Shown piece after piece: positions 8,570-18,721 of a DNA stretch of 64,000 nt. The position numbers and the translations under genes were made by a program. The DNA is from Pseudomonadota bacterium (lineage in GTDB: Bacteria; Pseudomonadota; Alphaproteobacteria; Azospirillales; Azospirillaceae). Where the stretch lies: positions 91,904 through 155,903 of the forward strand of contig JAFAFA010000004.1 of the NCBI GenBank assembly GCA_023423695.1, in the 5' to 3' direction. Numbering within the stretch: position 1 is the stretch's first letter; the number at the start of each line of letters is the position of its first letter. The notes beneath the pieces are model-generated. The model was not told the origin of the DNA. It was given only the letters and a program-made list of their open reading frames with translations, and did no database searches.

Positions 8570-9715
8570 CTATTCCTGCTGTTCCGCCTTCTCCGCCTCG
8601 ACCTTCACCGGGCCGCCGTCGATGGCGGTCAGGCGCTTCTTCAGGTCGGAGACGTCGGCGAACAGGCGCTTCAGGCGGGCGAGGCCCTTGTATTGTTCGA
8701 AGGCGCGGGCGCGGGGCACGGCGGGATAGCCCATCCACACCGACTTCGGCGGGATGTCCATGCCGACGCCGGAATTGGCGGCCACCACCGCGTCGCTGCC
8801 GATCTTCACATGGTCGGCGACGCCCACCTTGCCGGCCAGCACCACGCGGTCGCCGATCACCGTGCTGCCGGCGACGCCGACATGGCCGCACAGCATGCAG
8901 TTGGTGCCAACCTGGACGTTGTGGCCGATCTGGACGAGGTTGTCGATCTTGGTGCCGTTGCCGATGCGGGTGGCCGTCACCGTGCCGCGGTCGATGGTGG
9001 CGCCGGCGCCGATCTCGACATCGTCGCCCAGGATCACCGTGCCGATGGAGTTCACCCGGCGGATCAGCACGTTGGTGCCGACGACGCGGCCGGTGGTCTT
9101 GGCCGATTCGACGCTGCCCGGCTCCGGCGTGACGAAGCTGAAGCCGTCGTTGCCGACGGCGGCATTGGGATGGATGATGCAGCGGGCGCCCATCTCCACC
9201 CGCTCGCCAATGCGGGCACCGGGGTGCAGCAGGCAACCGTCGCCGATTACCGCGTCGGCACCGACCGTGACGTGCGGCAGGACGATGGCGCCGGCCCCGA
9301 TGCGGGCCCGCGGACCGATATAGGCGAAGGGAGCGATGGAGGCATCCGGCGCCACGACCGCGTCGGGCGCCACATAGGCCTGCGGCGACACCCCCGGTTC
9401 GGCATGGACCGGCTTCTCGAAGATGTCGAGCATCCCGGCCATGGCATAGCGCGGGCGCTTCACCACGATGCGGTTCCCGATGCCGTCCGGCACCTCGACC
9501 CCTTCGGCGACCACGGCGGCGACCGCCTTGCTTCCGGGCAGTAGGGCCAGAAGGTCCTTGTCCATCGCCAGCGCCAGATCCTCCGGCCCTTCCGCCTCCG
9601 ACGGGTGGACGGCGCGGCGGACGGTCAGGGTTCCGTCGCCTTCGACCGTCGCGCCCAGCGCTTCGGCGATCTCGGCCAAGGTACGGGGAGACTGGGGCAT
9701 GGCAGGCTGGGTCAT
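8570..9715 (-). CDS. lpxD: UDP-3-O-acylglucosamine N-acyltransferase (LpxD), stand-alone copy
   Basis: 381 residues. N-terminal uridine-binding LpxD domain (RTLAEIAEALGATVEG...DLALAMDKD) followed by many left-handed beta-helix hexapeptide repeats and a C-terminal helix. NAAVGNDGFSF and VQIGHNVQVG, the latter with the family's catalytic His, are present. The enzyme adds a 3-hydroxyacyl chain to the 2-amino group of UDP-3-O-acyl-glucosamine in lipid A synthesis in the cytoplasm. Start at 9715 (MTQPAMPQ) chosen over an upstream ATG that lacks homology. LpxD genes usually sit with bamA, fabZ and lpxA; here none is adjacent, so this may be a second, paralogous copy. The C-terminus is acidic and Lys/Glu-rich. 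Confidence 0.9.
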   Translation of the reverse strand: MTQPAMPQSPRTLAEIAEALGATVEGDGTLTVRRAVHPSEAEGPEDLALAMDKDLLALLPGSKAVAAVVAEGVEVPDGIGNRIVVKRPRYAMAGMLDIFEKPVHAEPGVSPQAYVAPDAVVAPDASIAPFAYIGPRARIGAGAIVLPHVTVGADAVIGDGCLLHPGARIGERVEMGARCIIHPNAAVGNDGFSFVTPEPGSVESAKTTGRVVGTNVLIRRVNSIGTVILGDDVEIGAGATIDRGTVTATRIGNGTKIDNLVQIGHNVQVGTNCMLCGHVGVAGSTVIGDRVVLAGKVGVADHVKIGSDAVVAANSGVGMDIPPKSVWMGYPAVPRARAFEQYKGLARLKRLFADVSDLKKRLTAIDGGPVKVEAEKAEQQE

Positions 9716-9805
9716 GGGGGGAGCACCGGTGTCAGAGTCTTCACGAACCGCCCTGCCGGACGGCGCGGCGGACCCTAACACGGGCGTCCGGCGGATGGCG
9801 AGGTG

Positions 9806-10270
9806 TCAGAACGCGGCCCCGGCCTGCGCATCCCCCGCCTGCCCGGTCTTGGCGCCCGGCCGCAGCCAGCCCTTCACCCGCTCCTTCACCCGCCGCAGCA
9901 TCGGCTGGCGCGCCTGGACCGCATAGTATTTGCGCACCGTCTCCAGGATCTCCCAGGTGCCGGTGAAGCCCATCGGCAGGACCAGCGCGTCGCCGGCCCG
10001 GTATTCCCGCGGGGTCCCGCCTTCCGGCGTGATGATGACGCGGCCGGTCAGCAGGACGCAGAACTCGTGGTACGGCCAGTCCTTCATCGCCACGATGCCC
10101 GGCGTGCACTGCCACACCCCCGACTTGAAGCGGCCATAGTCGCCGTCGAACAGGTTGCGGTGAATCTCCTGCGGCTGGCCGGCCAGGATGGCGCCGAAGA
10201 CCGCCGGCTTGCCGACCTCATCATCGGCGATGCGGCGGCTTTCGATGGGCACGGGGGTGAAATCGGGCAT
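9806..10270 (-). CDS. cupin domain protein
   Basis: 154 residues, a single cupin barrel of the (S)-ureidoglycine aminohydrolase-like cupin type. Visible motifs are WQCTPGIVAMKDWPYHEFC followed by VLLTGRVIITPEGG, then GDALVLPMGFTGTWEI, which form the two conserved cupin sheets. The C-terminus (LRRVKERVKGWLRPGAK) is basic and not part of the fold. Start at 10270 (MPDFTPVP) begins at the conserved core. Enzyme activity is unknown; many such proteins act as small-molecule binding or stress proteins. The flanking lpxD and OmpA genes do not suggest a pathway. Confidence 0.8.
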   Translation of the reverse strand: MPDFTPVPIESRRIADDEVGKPAVFGAILAGQPQEIHRNLFDGDYGRFKSGVWQCTPGIVAMKDWPYHEFCVLLTGRVIITPEGGTPREYRAGDALVLPMGFTGTWEILETVRKYYAVQARQPMLRRVKERVKGWLRPGAKTGQAGDAQAGAAF

Positions 10271-10361
10271 CGGCTCTCCCGGTCGGAAAAGGGTGTGAGG
10301 CTCGGCGGCGCCCCTGCGCAACACCACAAGCCCCCGAAGGTTCCCGGCGGGTTCGAAAAAA

Positions 10362-10967
10362 TCAGCCTCCCAGATTGATTATCTCCACCCGCCGGTTGGC
10401 TGCCGCCTTCGGGTCGTCGGGCAGCAGCAGGTCCCGCGCGCCCATGCCCGATGCCTCCAGCCGGTCGCGGCGGATTTGGTGGTTCGACACCAGATACTCG
10501 ACCACCGCCGCCGCCCGCCGCCGGGACAGGGCGAGGTTCGCCGCATCGCCGCCGACGGCATCGGTGTGGCCGACGATGCGGAAGCGCGTGTTGCCCGCCG
10601 TCGTCATCACCGCCGCCACCTTGTCCAGGATCGTCCGCGACTCCGGCTTGATGCGGGCGGAGTTAAAGTCGAACTCCACCCGGAAGGCGGCGCGCAGTTC
10701 CGGTGCCGGCAGGGCCGCCGGTCCAGGCAGCGGCGGCAGCGCCACCGGCCCGGGGGGAGCGGCCACCTTTGCCGGCGGCGGTACCGCGGGGCGCTGCATC
10801 GTCACCGGCGGGCAGTTCGCGCCGGTGGTGCCGAGCAGCGCCGCCTGGATCTCGCATTCGCTGGGATTCGGCCCCAACGGCACGGCCGGATTGGGCAGCG
10901 CCTGGGCGCCTGCCGCGACCGGCAGCACCAGCCATGCGCAAGCACCAAGCATCAGGCCGAGCCGCAT
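10362..10967 (-). CDS. exported OmpA-like peptidoglycan-binding protein
   Basis: 201 residues. Signal peptide (MRLGLMLGACAWLVLPVAAGAQA), then a Pro/Ala-rich linker of about 70 residues (APPGPVALPPLPGPAALPAP), then a C-terminal OmpA domain with VEFDFNSARIKPESRTIL, RIVGHTDAVGG and ANRRVEIINLGG. The NxxLSxxRA-type segment (ANLALSRRRAAAVVEYL) for binding diaminopimelate is present. Likely periplasmic or outer-membrane associated, contacting the cell wall. Start at 10967 gives a proper signal peptide; longer reading is unlikely. Divergent from the TRAP binding-protein gene. Two Cys in the linker (SECEIQAAL...ANCPP) may form a disulfide. Confidence 0.85.
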   Translation of the reverse strand: MRLGLMLGACAWLVLPVAAGAQALPNPAVPLGPNPSECEIQAALLGTTGANCPPVTMQRPAVPPPAKVAAPPGPVALPPLPGPAALPAPELRAAFRVEFDFNSARIKPESRTILDKVAAVMTTAGNTRFRIVGHTDAVGGDAANLALSRRRAAAVVEYLVSNHQIRRDRLEASGMGARDLLLPDDPKAAANRRVEIINLGG

Positions 10968-11083
10968 GGCCGCATTGTTCGGACCGCGGACGGTCGTGTC
11001 ACATTGCCCGTGGAACAGTCCTGCGTGCATCTGTACGATCCCGGTCCGTATCTTTCGTATAGGGCGCTTGGGAGGAAACAAGC

Positions 11084-12121
11084 ATGAAATCGCTGAAGGC
11101 TCTGCTCGCCGGCATCGCGCTGGCCGCGCTGACGGTTCCCGCCGTTCTGGCCGGTGCTGCGAACGCTGCCGACTATAAGGCGGAGTACAAGCTTTCCACC
11201 GTTCTGGGCAAGCCTTTCCCCTGGGGTGTGGGCGGCGACCGCTGGGCCGAATTGGTCAAGGAGAAGACGGGCGGCCGCATCAACATCAAGATGTATCCCG
11301 GCACCTCGCTGGTGAACGGCGACCAGACCAAGGAATTCACAGCGCTCCGCCAGGGCACCATCGACATGGCGGTCGGCTCCACCATCAACTGGTCGCCGCA
11401 GGTGAAGGAGCTGAACCTCTTCTCCCTGCCCTTCCTGATGCCCGACCACAAGGCGCTGGACGCCCTGACCCAGGGCGAGGTGGGCAAGAAGCTGTTCGAC
11501 CTGCTCGCCACCAAGGACGTCGTGCCTCTGGCCTGGGGAGAGAACGGCTTCCGCGAGATCTCCAACTCCAAGCACCCGATCCGCACGCCCGCCGATCTGA
11601 AGGGGCTGAAGATCCGCGTCGTCGGTTCGCCGCTCTACCTCGACACCTTCACGGCGCTCGGCGCCAACCCGACGCAGATGAGCTGGGCCGACGCGCAGCC
11701 GGCGCTGTCCACCGGCGCCGTCGACGGCCAGGAGAACCCGCTGACCATCTTCGTCGCCGCCAAGCTGGCGACGCTGGGCCAGAAGAACCTGACGCTGTGG
11801 GGCTATGTCGCCGACCCGCTGATCTTCGTGGTCAACAAGGAGGTGTGGGCGAGCTGGTCGAAGGAGGACCAGGAGGCCGTGCGCGCTGCCGCCGTGCAGG
11901 CCGCGGCCGAAGAGGTCGCCCTGTCCCGCAAGGGGATCACCGCCGAGGACGACAGCCTGCTGAAGGACATCGCCGCCCAGGGCGTCGAGGTCGTCCGTCT
12001 GACGCCGGAGCAGCAGAAGGCCTTCCAGACCGCCACCCAGCCGGTCTTCGACAAGTGGGCCAAGCAGATCGGTCCCGATCTGGTGAAGGCCGCCCAGACC
12101 GCCATCACCGAGCGGAAGTAA
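11084..12121 (+). CDS. TRAP transporter solute-binding protein (DctP family), orphan
   Basis: 345 residues with a signal peptide (MKSLKALLAGIALAALTVPA, cleavage after ANAA). DctP-family segments include GQENPLTIFVAAKLATLGQK, GLKIRVVGSPLYLDTF with the conserved Arg that binds a substrate carboxylate, and SWADAQPALSTGAVDG. Binds an organic acid in the periplasm for a sodium-driven TRAP permease. No DctQ/DctM membrane subunit lies next to it, so it either works with a permease elsewhere or is a binding-only sensor subunit. Strong ribosome site GGGAGGAAACAAGC before the ATG, and a strong terminator after the stop, show a monocistronic unit. Confidence 0.9.
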   Translation: MKSLKALLAGIALAALTVPAVLAGAANAADYKAEYKLSTVLGKPFPWGVGGDRWAELVKEKTGGRINIKMYPGTSLVNGDQTKEFTALRQGTIDMAVGSTINWSPQVKELNLFSLPFLMPDHKALDALTQGEVGKKLFDLLATKDVVPLAWGENGFREISNSKHPIRTPADLKGLKIRVVGSPLYLDTFTALGANPTQMSWADAQPALSTGAVDGQENPLTIFVAAKLATLGQKNLTLWGYVADPLIFVVNKEVWASWSKEDQEAVRAAAVQAAAEEVALSRKGITAEDDSLLKDIAAQGVEVVRLTPEQQKAFQTATQPVFDKWAKQIGPDLVKAAQTAITERK

Positions 12122-12145
12122 GCTCCTTCTCGCCCGAATGACGAA

Positions 12146-12173
12146 AACGGCGCCCTCCGGGGGCGCCGTTTTT
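12146..12173 (+). terminator. rho-independent terminator after dctP-like gene
   Basis: Perfect stem AACGGCGCC / GGCGCCGTT with a 7-base loop followed by a T run, 25 bp after the stop codon. Confidence 0.9.
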
Positions 12174-12265
12174 CATGACCGCAAAGCACTTGCTTGTGAT
12201 GCGTGCCTGAGCGGATTGCGCTACAACTTCTCCAACTTGCCGGATGGTTTGCGGAGCGGGCGCGT

Positions 12266-12805
12266 ATGACGTCGGAAATGCTGCTGGCGCTGTTCTGCAT
12301 CGGTGCCACCCTGCTGTTCCTGGCGGTCCGGCGCGGGTTGATCCTACGCACCGACCAGGAAATCCGCCGCGCCGGCGCAACCCTGATCGCGGAGCGCGAT
12401 GCGCTTGAACGTCAGGCTAACGAGCTTGAGGCCATGCAGGCCGGCATCGGAGCGATGAAGGCCAAGCTGGTCGAGCTGTCGACCGACAAGCTGGTTCTCA
12501 GCCGCCGCGGCGGCAAGCGTACCGCGGCATCCCGCCGCTTCATTCACGAGATCGGCCGGCCGGAGCCCGGGCGCAAATGCTTCGCCTTCCGGCTGGCGAT
12601 GGCGCCGGGCTTCGTCGGCCGGCCTGACGCCAAGGCGGTGGTCCATCCCGCCATCTGGCGTTTCGAGAATGTGGCGCAGGTGTGGGCCGCCGATTTCGCC
12701 GCTGCCCAGATGCTGACCCGCAGCATCTTCCATGAAGGCGTCGGCGTGACGGTTTCCGGCGAGGATGCCGAGCAAGACGCCGTTGCGGGAGCCGCCGCGC
12801 CATGA
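12266..12805 (+). CDS. membrane-anchored coiled-coil protein of unknown function
   Basis: 179 residues, not recognised. One N-terminal membrane segment (MLLALFCIGATLLFLAV), then a helical stretch rich in Glu, Arg and Ala (about 30-75; AERDALERQANELEAM...) typical of a coiled coil, then a globular part from about residue 95 (GRKCFAFRLAMAPGFVGRPD, HPAIWRFENVAQVWA, MLTRSIFHEGVGVTV). The start at 12266 (MTSEMLL) gives a clean membrane anchor; an ATG 63 bp upstream is possible. The stop overlaps the next start by 4 bp (ATGA), so it is translationally coupled to the following gene, which has a similar design. Confidence 0.75.
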   Translation: MTSEMLLALFCIGATLLFLAVRRGLILRTDQEIRRAGATLIAERDALERQANELEAMQAGIGAMKAKLVELSTDKLVLSRRGGKRTAASRRFIHEIGRPEPGRKCFAFRLAMAPGFVGRPDAKAVVHPAIWRFENVAQVWAADFAAAQMLTRSIFHEGVGVTVSGEDAEQDAVAGAAAP

Positions 12806-13296
12806 CCATCCTTTGGGTGCTGGGGGCGGTCGCCAGCCTGGGTGCCGGTGTGGTGGGAGAACGGATCCTCGGCATCCGCGCCCGCCGCCAGTCGCAGAAG
12901 CTGGCCGCGCTGAAGGAGCGGCTGGACGTCTACGCCAATTACGCCAAGCTCGCCGCCGTCCGCCGTGTGGAGACGGAGGAAACGCTGGCCGGCCTGCGCC
13001 GCGAAGTGGCGGAGGTGGAGGGCGAGATCCTGTCCCTGCAATCGGCCGTGACCGACGAGGCCGCACTTGCGCCGATGGAGTTTTATTCCGTCGACCGGGT
13101 CGCCCGTTCCGGCGGCCCGCTGTGGTACGTCGCGGTGGAGGCGCTGGACGCCACCGCTCCGTGGTCGGGCGTGCGTCATTACGCCGTCGCCGCCGAGAGT
13201 GCGGAGGACGCGCGCAAGCGGATCGCCGAACGCTATCCCTCGCCCACCGCCTTCGCCATCTCCCCCGCCGCGCAGTTGGTGTTGCCGGAGCGTTGA
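12802..13296 (+). CDS. membrane-anchored coiled-coil protein of unknown function
   Basis: 164 residues, not recognised. Same plan as its upstream partner: an N-terminal hydrophobic segment (MTILWVLGAVASLGAGVVG), a basic patch (RARRQSQK), a coiled-coil region (about 35-85; LRREVAEVEGEILSLQ) and a small C-terminal domain with PLWYVAVEALDATAPWSGVR and AESAEDARKRIAERYPS. The four-base overlap with the preceding gene and shared architecture suggest two subunits of one inner-membrane complex with cytoplasmic domains. No enzymatic motif is visible. Confidence 0.75.
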   Translation: MTILWVLGAVASLGAGVVGERILGIRARRQSQKLAALKERLDVYANYAKLAAVRRVETEETLAGLRREVAEVEGEILSLQSAVTDEAALAPMEFYSVDRVARSGGPLWYVAVEALDATAPWSGVRHYAVAAESAEDARKRIAERYPSPTAFAISPAAQLVLPER

Positions 13297-13332
13297 GGGG
13301 CTTCGGTGTCGTAGCGTGGTCGGCTTCGATTG

Positions 13333-13499
13333 CCCCCACCCTAACCCTCCCCCGCTACGCAGGGGAGGGAACTCCGCCACTCTCCCGACTCAGCCCAATC
13401 CCCTCCTCCGCCCAACTCTCGCACAAAGCTCTGCTTTGTGCTGCCGCGACAGGCGGACCATAGGTCCGCTGAGAGCGGGGGAGGGTCAGGGTGGGAGTG
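13333..13499. repeat. GC-rich inverted-repeat intergenic element, copy 2 (with insertion)
   Basis: Starts CCCCCACCCTAACCCTCCCC and ends GGGGGAGGGTCAGGGTGGG, matching the outer arms of the 8449 element. The interior is longer and differs: it carries a second hairpin, GCACAAAGC / GCTTTGTGC (13421-13442), not seen in the other copies. Confidence 0.8.
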
Positions 13500-13510
13500 T
13501 AATTCACCAA

Positions 13511-13547
13511 AAAAGAAAGGGGGCGCCCCACCAGAGCGCCCCCTTCC
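13511..13547 (-). terminator. terminator of acs
   Basis: Stem GGGGGCGC / GCGCCCCC with loop CCCACCAGA; on the minus strand the stem is followed by CTTTCTTTTTT. It lies just downstream of the acs stop. Confidence 0.85.
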
Positions 13548-13561
13548 CCATCACCCTTCGA

Positions 13562-15502
<1,941 letters not shown>

Positions 15503-15904
15503 GAGTGCGATTCCCCCGTGGTGCTTCCGAATTGGCCGGAAGATGTTGCAGGGCGGCGGGCCGCCGCCCGGAATTGAGCGGCATTATCCACACAAGTTGC
15601 GGGACGAACAAGCGAATCGGCCCCCGCAGGCCCCCCGACCAAAGGAGGATTGTGTCGCTGATTTTGCAGCGCGAGACTGTTTCTTCCCCAAGCATACCCA
15701 GGCATTTCAGGGCGCGCAGGATCCGGCACCGCACCTCTCCGGATTCCCCCCAGCCCCTTTGCCGCGACCATCCGCCGCGCCGCGGTGCAAAAACGCGTCC
15801 TGACCGTCTTGCAACGGGTGATCCTTTGCTTAACCCGACCTTAACCGGGTGGCAGCTATAGAATTGCTGCATCACGGTAACGATCATCGTCGGCAAGGAT
15901 TGCA
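15503..15904. other. intergenic region between acs and a small ORF
   Basis: About 400 bp with no convincing gene. It should carry the divergent promoters of acs (minus) and the small gene at 15905 (plus). Two imperfect copies of TTAACCCG/TTAACCGGG occur at 15832-15849. No clear operator or hairpin was seen. Confidence 0.5.
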
Positions 15905-16129
15905 ATGCCCAGCACCACGAACGCGGACGATCTTCCCGAAACCGGCGAGCGCAGCGACCGCCTCGCCGGTCTGGCCGACCGCACCAGCCTGACGGCCATC
16001 GACGCCACGCTGCGCACCCTCGCCGCTCCCCTGACCGCGAACTCCGCCGCCGGCATGGCGGACATCGCCCGGCGCATGATGCAGGCGACCAGCGACTTCC
16101 GCGCCGTGATGCAGGAGGCGGCGGAGTAG
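15905..16129 (+). CDS. small hypothetical protein
   Basis: 74 residues, not recognised: acidic, Ala/Thr-rich and probably mostly helical (SLTAIDATLRTLAAPLTANS, ADIARRMMQATSDFRAVMQE). No signal peptide or membrane segment. A good ribosome site (AAGGA, seven bases before ATG) supports translation. It lies between divergent acs and a methyltransferase gene. Its frame has normal third-position GC bias. Function unknown. Confidence 0.6.
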   Translation: MPSTTNADDLPETGERSDRLAGLADRTSLTAIDATLRTLAAPLTANSAAGMADIARRMMQATSDFRAVMQEAAE

Positions 16130-16291
16130 GACACGGTCCCGCAATCCGCCGTCCCCGCCGCCAGCACTCCGTCGTCATTTCATCCAACAGCGGCCCCAAG
16201 GAGGCTGCCCCTACCCTCCAAATCGCTGTCGCCCGCACCCGCCACACGGAATAGACTTTGCGTTTCGGTGGATGGCCGGAGTGGACGTGTC

Positions 16292-17098
16292 ATGACCGAG
16301 GCCGATAAAGTCTTCGCAGGAGCCATCCCGGCACTTTACGACCGGTATCTTGGCCCGCTCATTTTCGAGCCTTATGCGCGCGATCTGGCTGAACGGCTCG
16401 CGGGTTTCCAGGGACGGCTCCTCGAAACGGCAGCCGGCACCGGGATCGTAACGCGCGCCCTGGTCCACACCCTTCCCGCCGACGCCGCCATCGTCGCCAC
16501 GGACATCAGCCAGCCGATGCTCGACCATGCGGCGAAAGGTCTGGACGCGCCACGGGTGACATGGCGACAAGCCAACGCGTTGAGCCTGCCCTTCGCAGAT
16601 GCCAGCTTCGATGCGGTGGTCTGCCAATTCGGAGCGATGTTCTTCCCGGACAAGCCCGCCGGCTTCGCCGAGGCGCACCGGGTGTTGAGTTCGGGCGGCC
16701 GGTTCCTGTTCAGCGTGTGGGATCGCATCGAGGAGAACGACATCGCCGCGGTCGTCGACCCCGCGATCGCGGCTGCCTTCCCCGACGACCCGCCCAGCTT
16801 CCTGACCCGCATCCCTCATGGCTATTGCGACAAGGAGCGGATCGACCAGGATCTTCGCACAGCCGGCTTCAGACGGATCGCCACCGAGACGGTGACGCTC
16901 CGCAGCCGGGCCGCCTCCGCCGCGGACCCGGCGACCGGCTTCTGCCAGGGAACGCCGCTGCGCAGCGAGATCGAGGCGAGGGATGCAAGCCGTCTCGATG
17001 AGGTGACCGATCAGGTCGCCCGGGCGATCGCACAACGGTTCGGTGACGGCAGGATCGACGGCAAAATCCAGGCGCACGTCATCATGGCCACCGCCTGA
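16292..17098 (+). CDS. class I SAM-dependent methyltransferase
   Basis: 268 residues of the UbiE/type-11 methyltransferase family. Motif I is LLETAAGTGIVTRAL, the acidic motif is IVATDISQPMLDHA, motif for the third strand is ANALSLPFADASFDAVVCQF, and post-motif GFAEAHRVLSSGGRFLFSVW is typical of small-molecule methyltransferases. Start at 16292 (MTEADKVFAG) is where homology begins. The substrate cannot be told. It stands alone, between a small hypothetical gene and a convergent EVE gene. Confidence 0.85.
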   Translation: MTEADKVFAGAIPALYDRYLGPLIFEPYARDLAERLAGFQGRLLETAAGTGIVTRALVHTLPADAAIVATDISQPMLDHAAKGLDAPRVTWRQANALSLPFADASFDAVVCQFGAMFFPDKPAGFAEAHRVLSSGGRFLFSVWDRIEENDIAAVVDPAIAAAFPDDPPSFLTRIPHGYCDKERIDQDLRTAGFRRIATETVTLRSRAASAADPATGFCQGTPLRSEIEARDASRLDEVTDQVARAIAQRFGDGRIDGKIQAHVIMATA

Positions 17099-17207
17099 AG
17101 GCTCCAGGCGTCCAGCCGTGCAGGCGAGAGGCCGTCAGGACACCGCTGCTCGGGCAAAGGTCGGGAGCCGGCCGGTTTTCCGCACTCCCGTCGCCCTCGG
17201 CCATCCC

Positions 17208-17627
17208 TCAAGCCGGAACGCCGACCCCCGCCAGATCGCACACCCGCGCCCACTCCTCCTCGCTGACCGGACAGACCGACAGGCGCGACTGGCGGACCAG
17301 GGCCATGGACTGCAGCAGCGGGTCGGCCTTGATCTGCTTCAGCGTGACGGACGTCTTCACCGGCATCACCGGAGCGACGTCGACCATGCCGAAGCGGCCG
17401 GACTCGTCGCTGGGATCCGGATAATAGGTGCGGACGATCTCGACGATGCCGACGATCTCGAGCCCTTCGTTGGAGTGATAGAAGAAGGCGCGGTCGCCCA
17501 CCTCCATCGCCTTCAGATTGTTGGACGCCTGGTAATTGCGCACCCCGTCCCAATGGGTCCGGCCGTCGGCGACCATGCGGTCCCAGGAATATTTGAACGG
17601 CTCGGATTTCACCAACCAGTAGGCCAT
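17208..17627 (-). CDS. EVE (PUA-like) domain protein
   Basis: 139 residues comprising one EVE domain: MAYWLVKSEPFKYSWDRM, THWDGVRNYQASNNLKAM, GDRAFFYHSNEGLEIVGIVE and the C-terminal SLTLKQIK-like segment (SVTLKQIKADPLLQSMALVR). EVE domains of the PUA superfamily bind modified nucleotides in RNA or DNA; the cellular role in alphaproteobacteria is not established. It lies 17 bp downstream of a YciI-family gene on the same strand, so the two form a short operon. Start at 17627 is the only sensible ATG. Confidence 0.9.
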   Translation of the reverse strand: MAYWLVKSEPFKYSWDRMVADGRTHWDGVRNYQASNNLKAMEVGDRAFFYHSNEGLEIVGIVEIVRTYYPDPSDESGRFGMVDVAPVMPVKTSVTLKQIKADPLLQSMALVRQSRLSVCPVSEEEWARVCDLAGVGVPA

Positions 17628-17644
17628 CGCCGGCACTCTCCCGC

Positions 17645-17929
17645 TCAGGCCTTGGGGTAGACGCGGCGCCAGGGCCGGATCGTCACGCTGTCGAACAGGC
17701 CGGCCTTGGCATAGGGGTCGCCGGCGGCGAACGCTTGCGCGGCGGCGGCATCGGCGCACTCGACGATCAGCAGGCTGCCGACCATGCCGCTCTGGTCGTC
17801 CGACAGCAGCGGGCCGGCGGCGAAGATGCGGTCGGCGTTGGCTTCCAGATAGGCCAGATGTTCGGTGCGGTTGGCGGCGCGAACATCGGCGGCACCCGCC
17901 TTGTCGACGCAATGGAACATGAACAGCAT
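17645..17929 (-). CDS. YciI-like protein
   Basis: 94 residues forming a single YCII domain (ferredoxin-like alpha/beta): MLFMFHCVDKAGAADVRAAN, RTEHLAYLEANADRIFAAGP, IVECADAAAAQAFAAGDPYA and a C-terminal VTIRPWRRVYPKA. The conserved His of HLAYL and Asp of GDPYA, proposed active-site residues of the family, are present. Biochemical role unknown. First gene of the YciI-EVE pair. Confidence 0.88.
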   Translation of the reverse strand: MLFMFHCVDKAGAADVRAANRTEHLAYLEANADRIFAAGPLLSDDQSGMVGSLLIVECADAAAAQAFAAGDPYAKAGLFDSVTIRPWRRVYPKA

Positions 17930-18069
17930 GCGGTCCCCTCCTCCATACGGTGGAGCGGGAGCCTAGATCGGATCGCGGAAAATCGGAATCGATTTGAAGC
18001 GTAAATCCGATCGCAAGAATTTGAATGCAGGGGACGGCGGCGGGAAAGCGCGGGCTTGCCCCTTCGGCT

Positions 18070-18699
18070 TTATGCCACCACGCGCGGATGCCGCGGCGGC
18101 GCCTTGCCGCCTTTGCACGGGCTGTAGCCGCCGGGGTTGATGCGGCCGAGTCTGATGCCGGCGCGCTCGATTTCGCCGAAGCCGCGCAGCCCCATCTCCT
18201 GCGTCGCGGCCAGCGCGATGCGGCCGCAGGCTTCGGCATCGCTGCCGGCATGGTGATGGTCGAGCGCGATGCCCAGGAAATCGGCCAGATGGTTCAGCCT
18301 GTGTGCGGTCAGCGTCGGCCAGGCACGGCGCGCCAGCACGACAGTGCAGAGATAGTCGCAGGCCGGCCAATCGAGCCCGTAGTCGGTCAGGGTGTGGCGC
18401 AGAACGCTGAGGTCGAAAGCGGCGTTGTGCGCCAGGATCAGCCGGCCCTGGACCCGCTCGCGCAGGGCCGCCCAAACCTCCGGGAACTCTGGCGCTCCGG
18501 CCACGTCCTCTTCCCGGATGCCGTGGATGGCGCTGTTGAAGGAATTGAAGCGCAGTTCGCGCGGGCGGATCAGATGCTCTTCCGTCCCGGTCACGCGGCC
18601 GTTCTCGATCCAGGCGACGCCGATGGAGCAGGCGCTGGTGCGGGTCTCGTTGGCGGTTTCGAAATCGATGGCGACGGCGTGGCCGGAGATGACGGTCAT
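18070..18699 (-). CDS. DEDDh 3'-5' exonuclease (DnaQ-like)
   Basis: 209 residues with the RNase T/DnaQ exonuclease fold. Motif I IDFETAN gives the Asp and Glu, motif II HNAAFDLSVLRH gives the second Asp, and motif III HHAGSDAEACGR gives the catalytic His and final Asp, so the DEDDh set is complete. The C-terminal 40 residues are basic and Gly/Pro-rich (GKAPPRHPRV) and not part of the fold. Likely a stand-alone exonuclease that trims DNA or RNA ends rather than the polymerase III proofreader, which is longer. The NUDIX gene ends 22 bp away on the same strand. Confidence 0.85.
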   Translation of the reverse strand: MTVISGHAVAIDFETANETRTSACSIGVAWIENGRVTGTEEHLIRPRELRFNSFNSAIHGIREEDVAGAPEFPEVWAALRERVQGRLILAHNAAFDLSVLRHTLTDYGLDWPACDYLCTVVLARRAWPTLTAHRLNHLADFLGIALDHHHAGSDAEACGRIALAATQEMGLRGFGEIERAGIRLGRINPGGYSPCKGGKAPPRHPRVVA

Positions 18700-18721
18700 T
18701 GATGTCCGATTTGCAGGCGGG

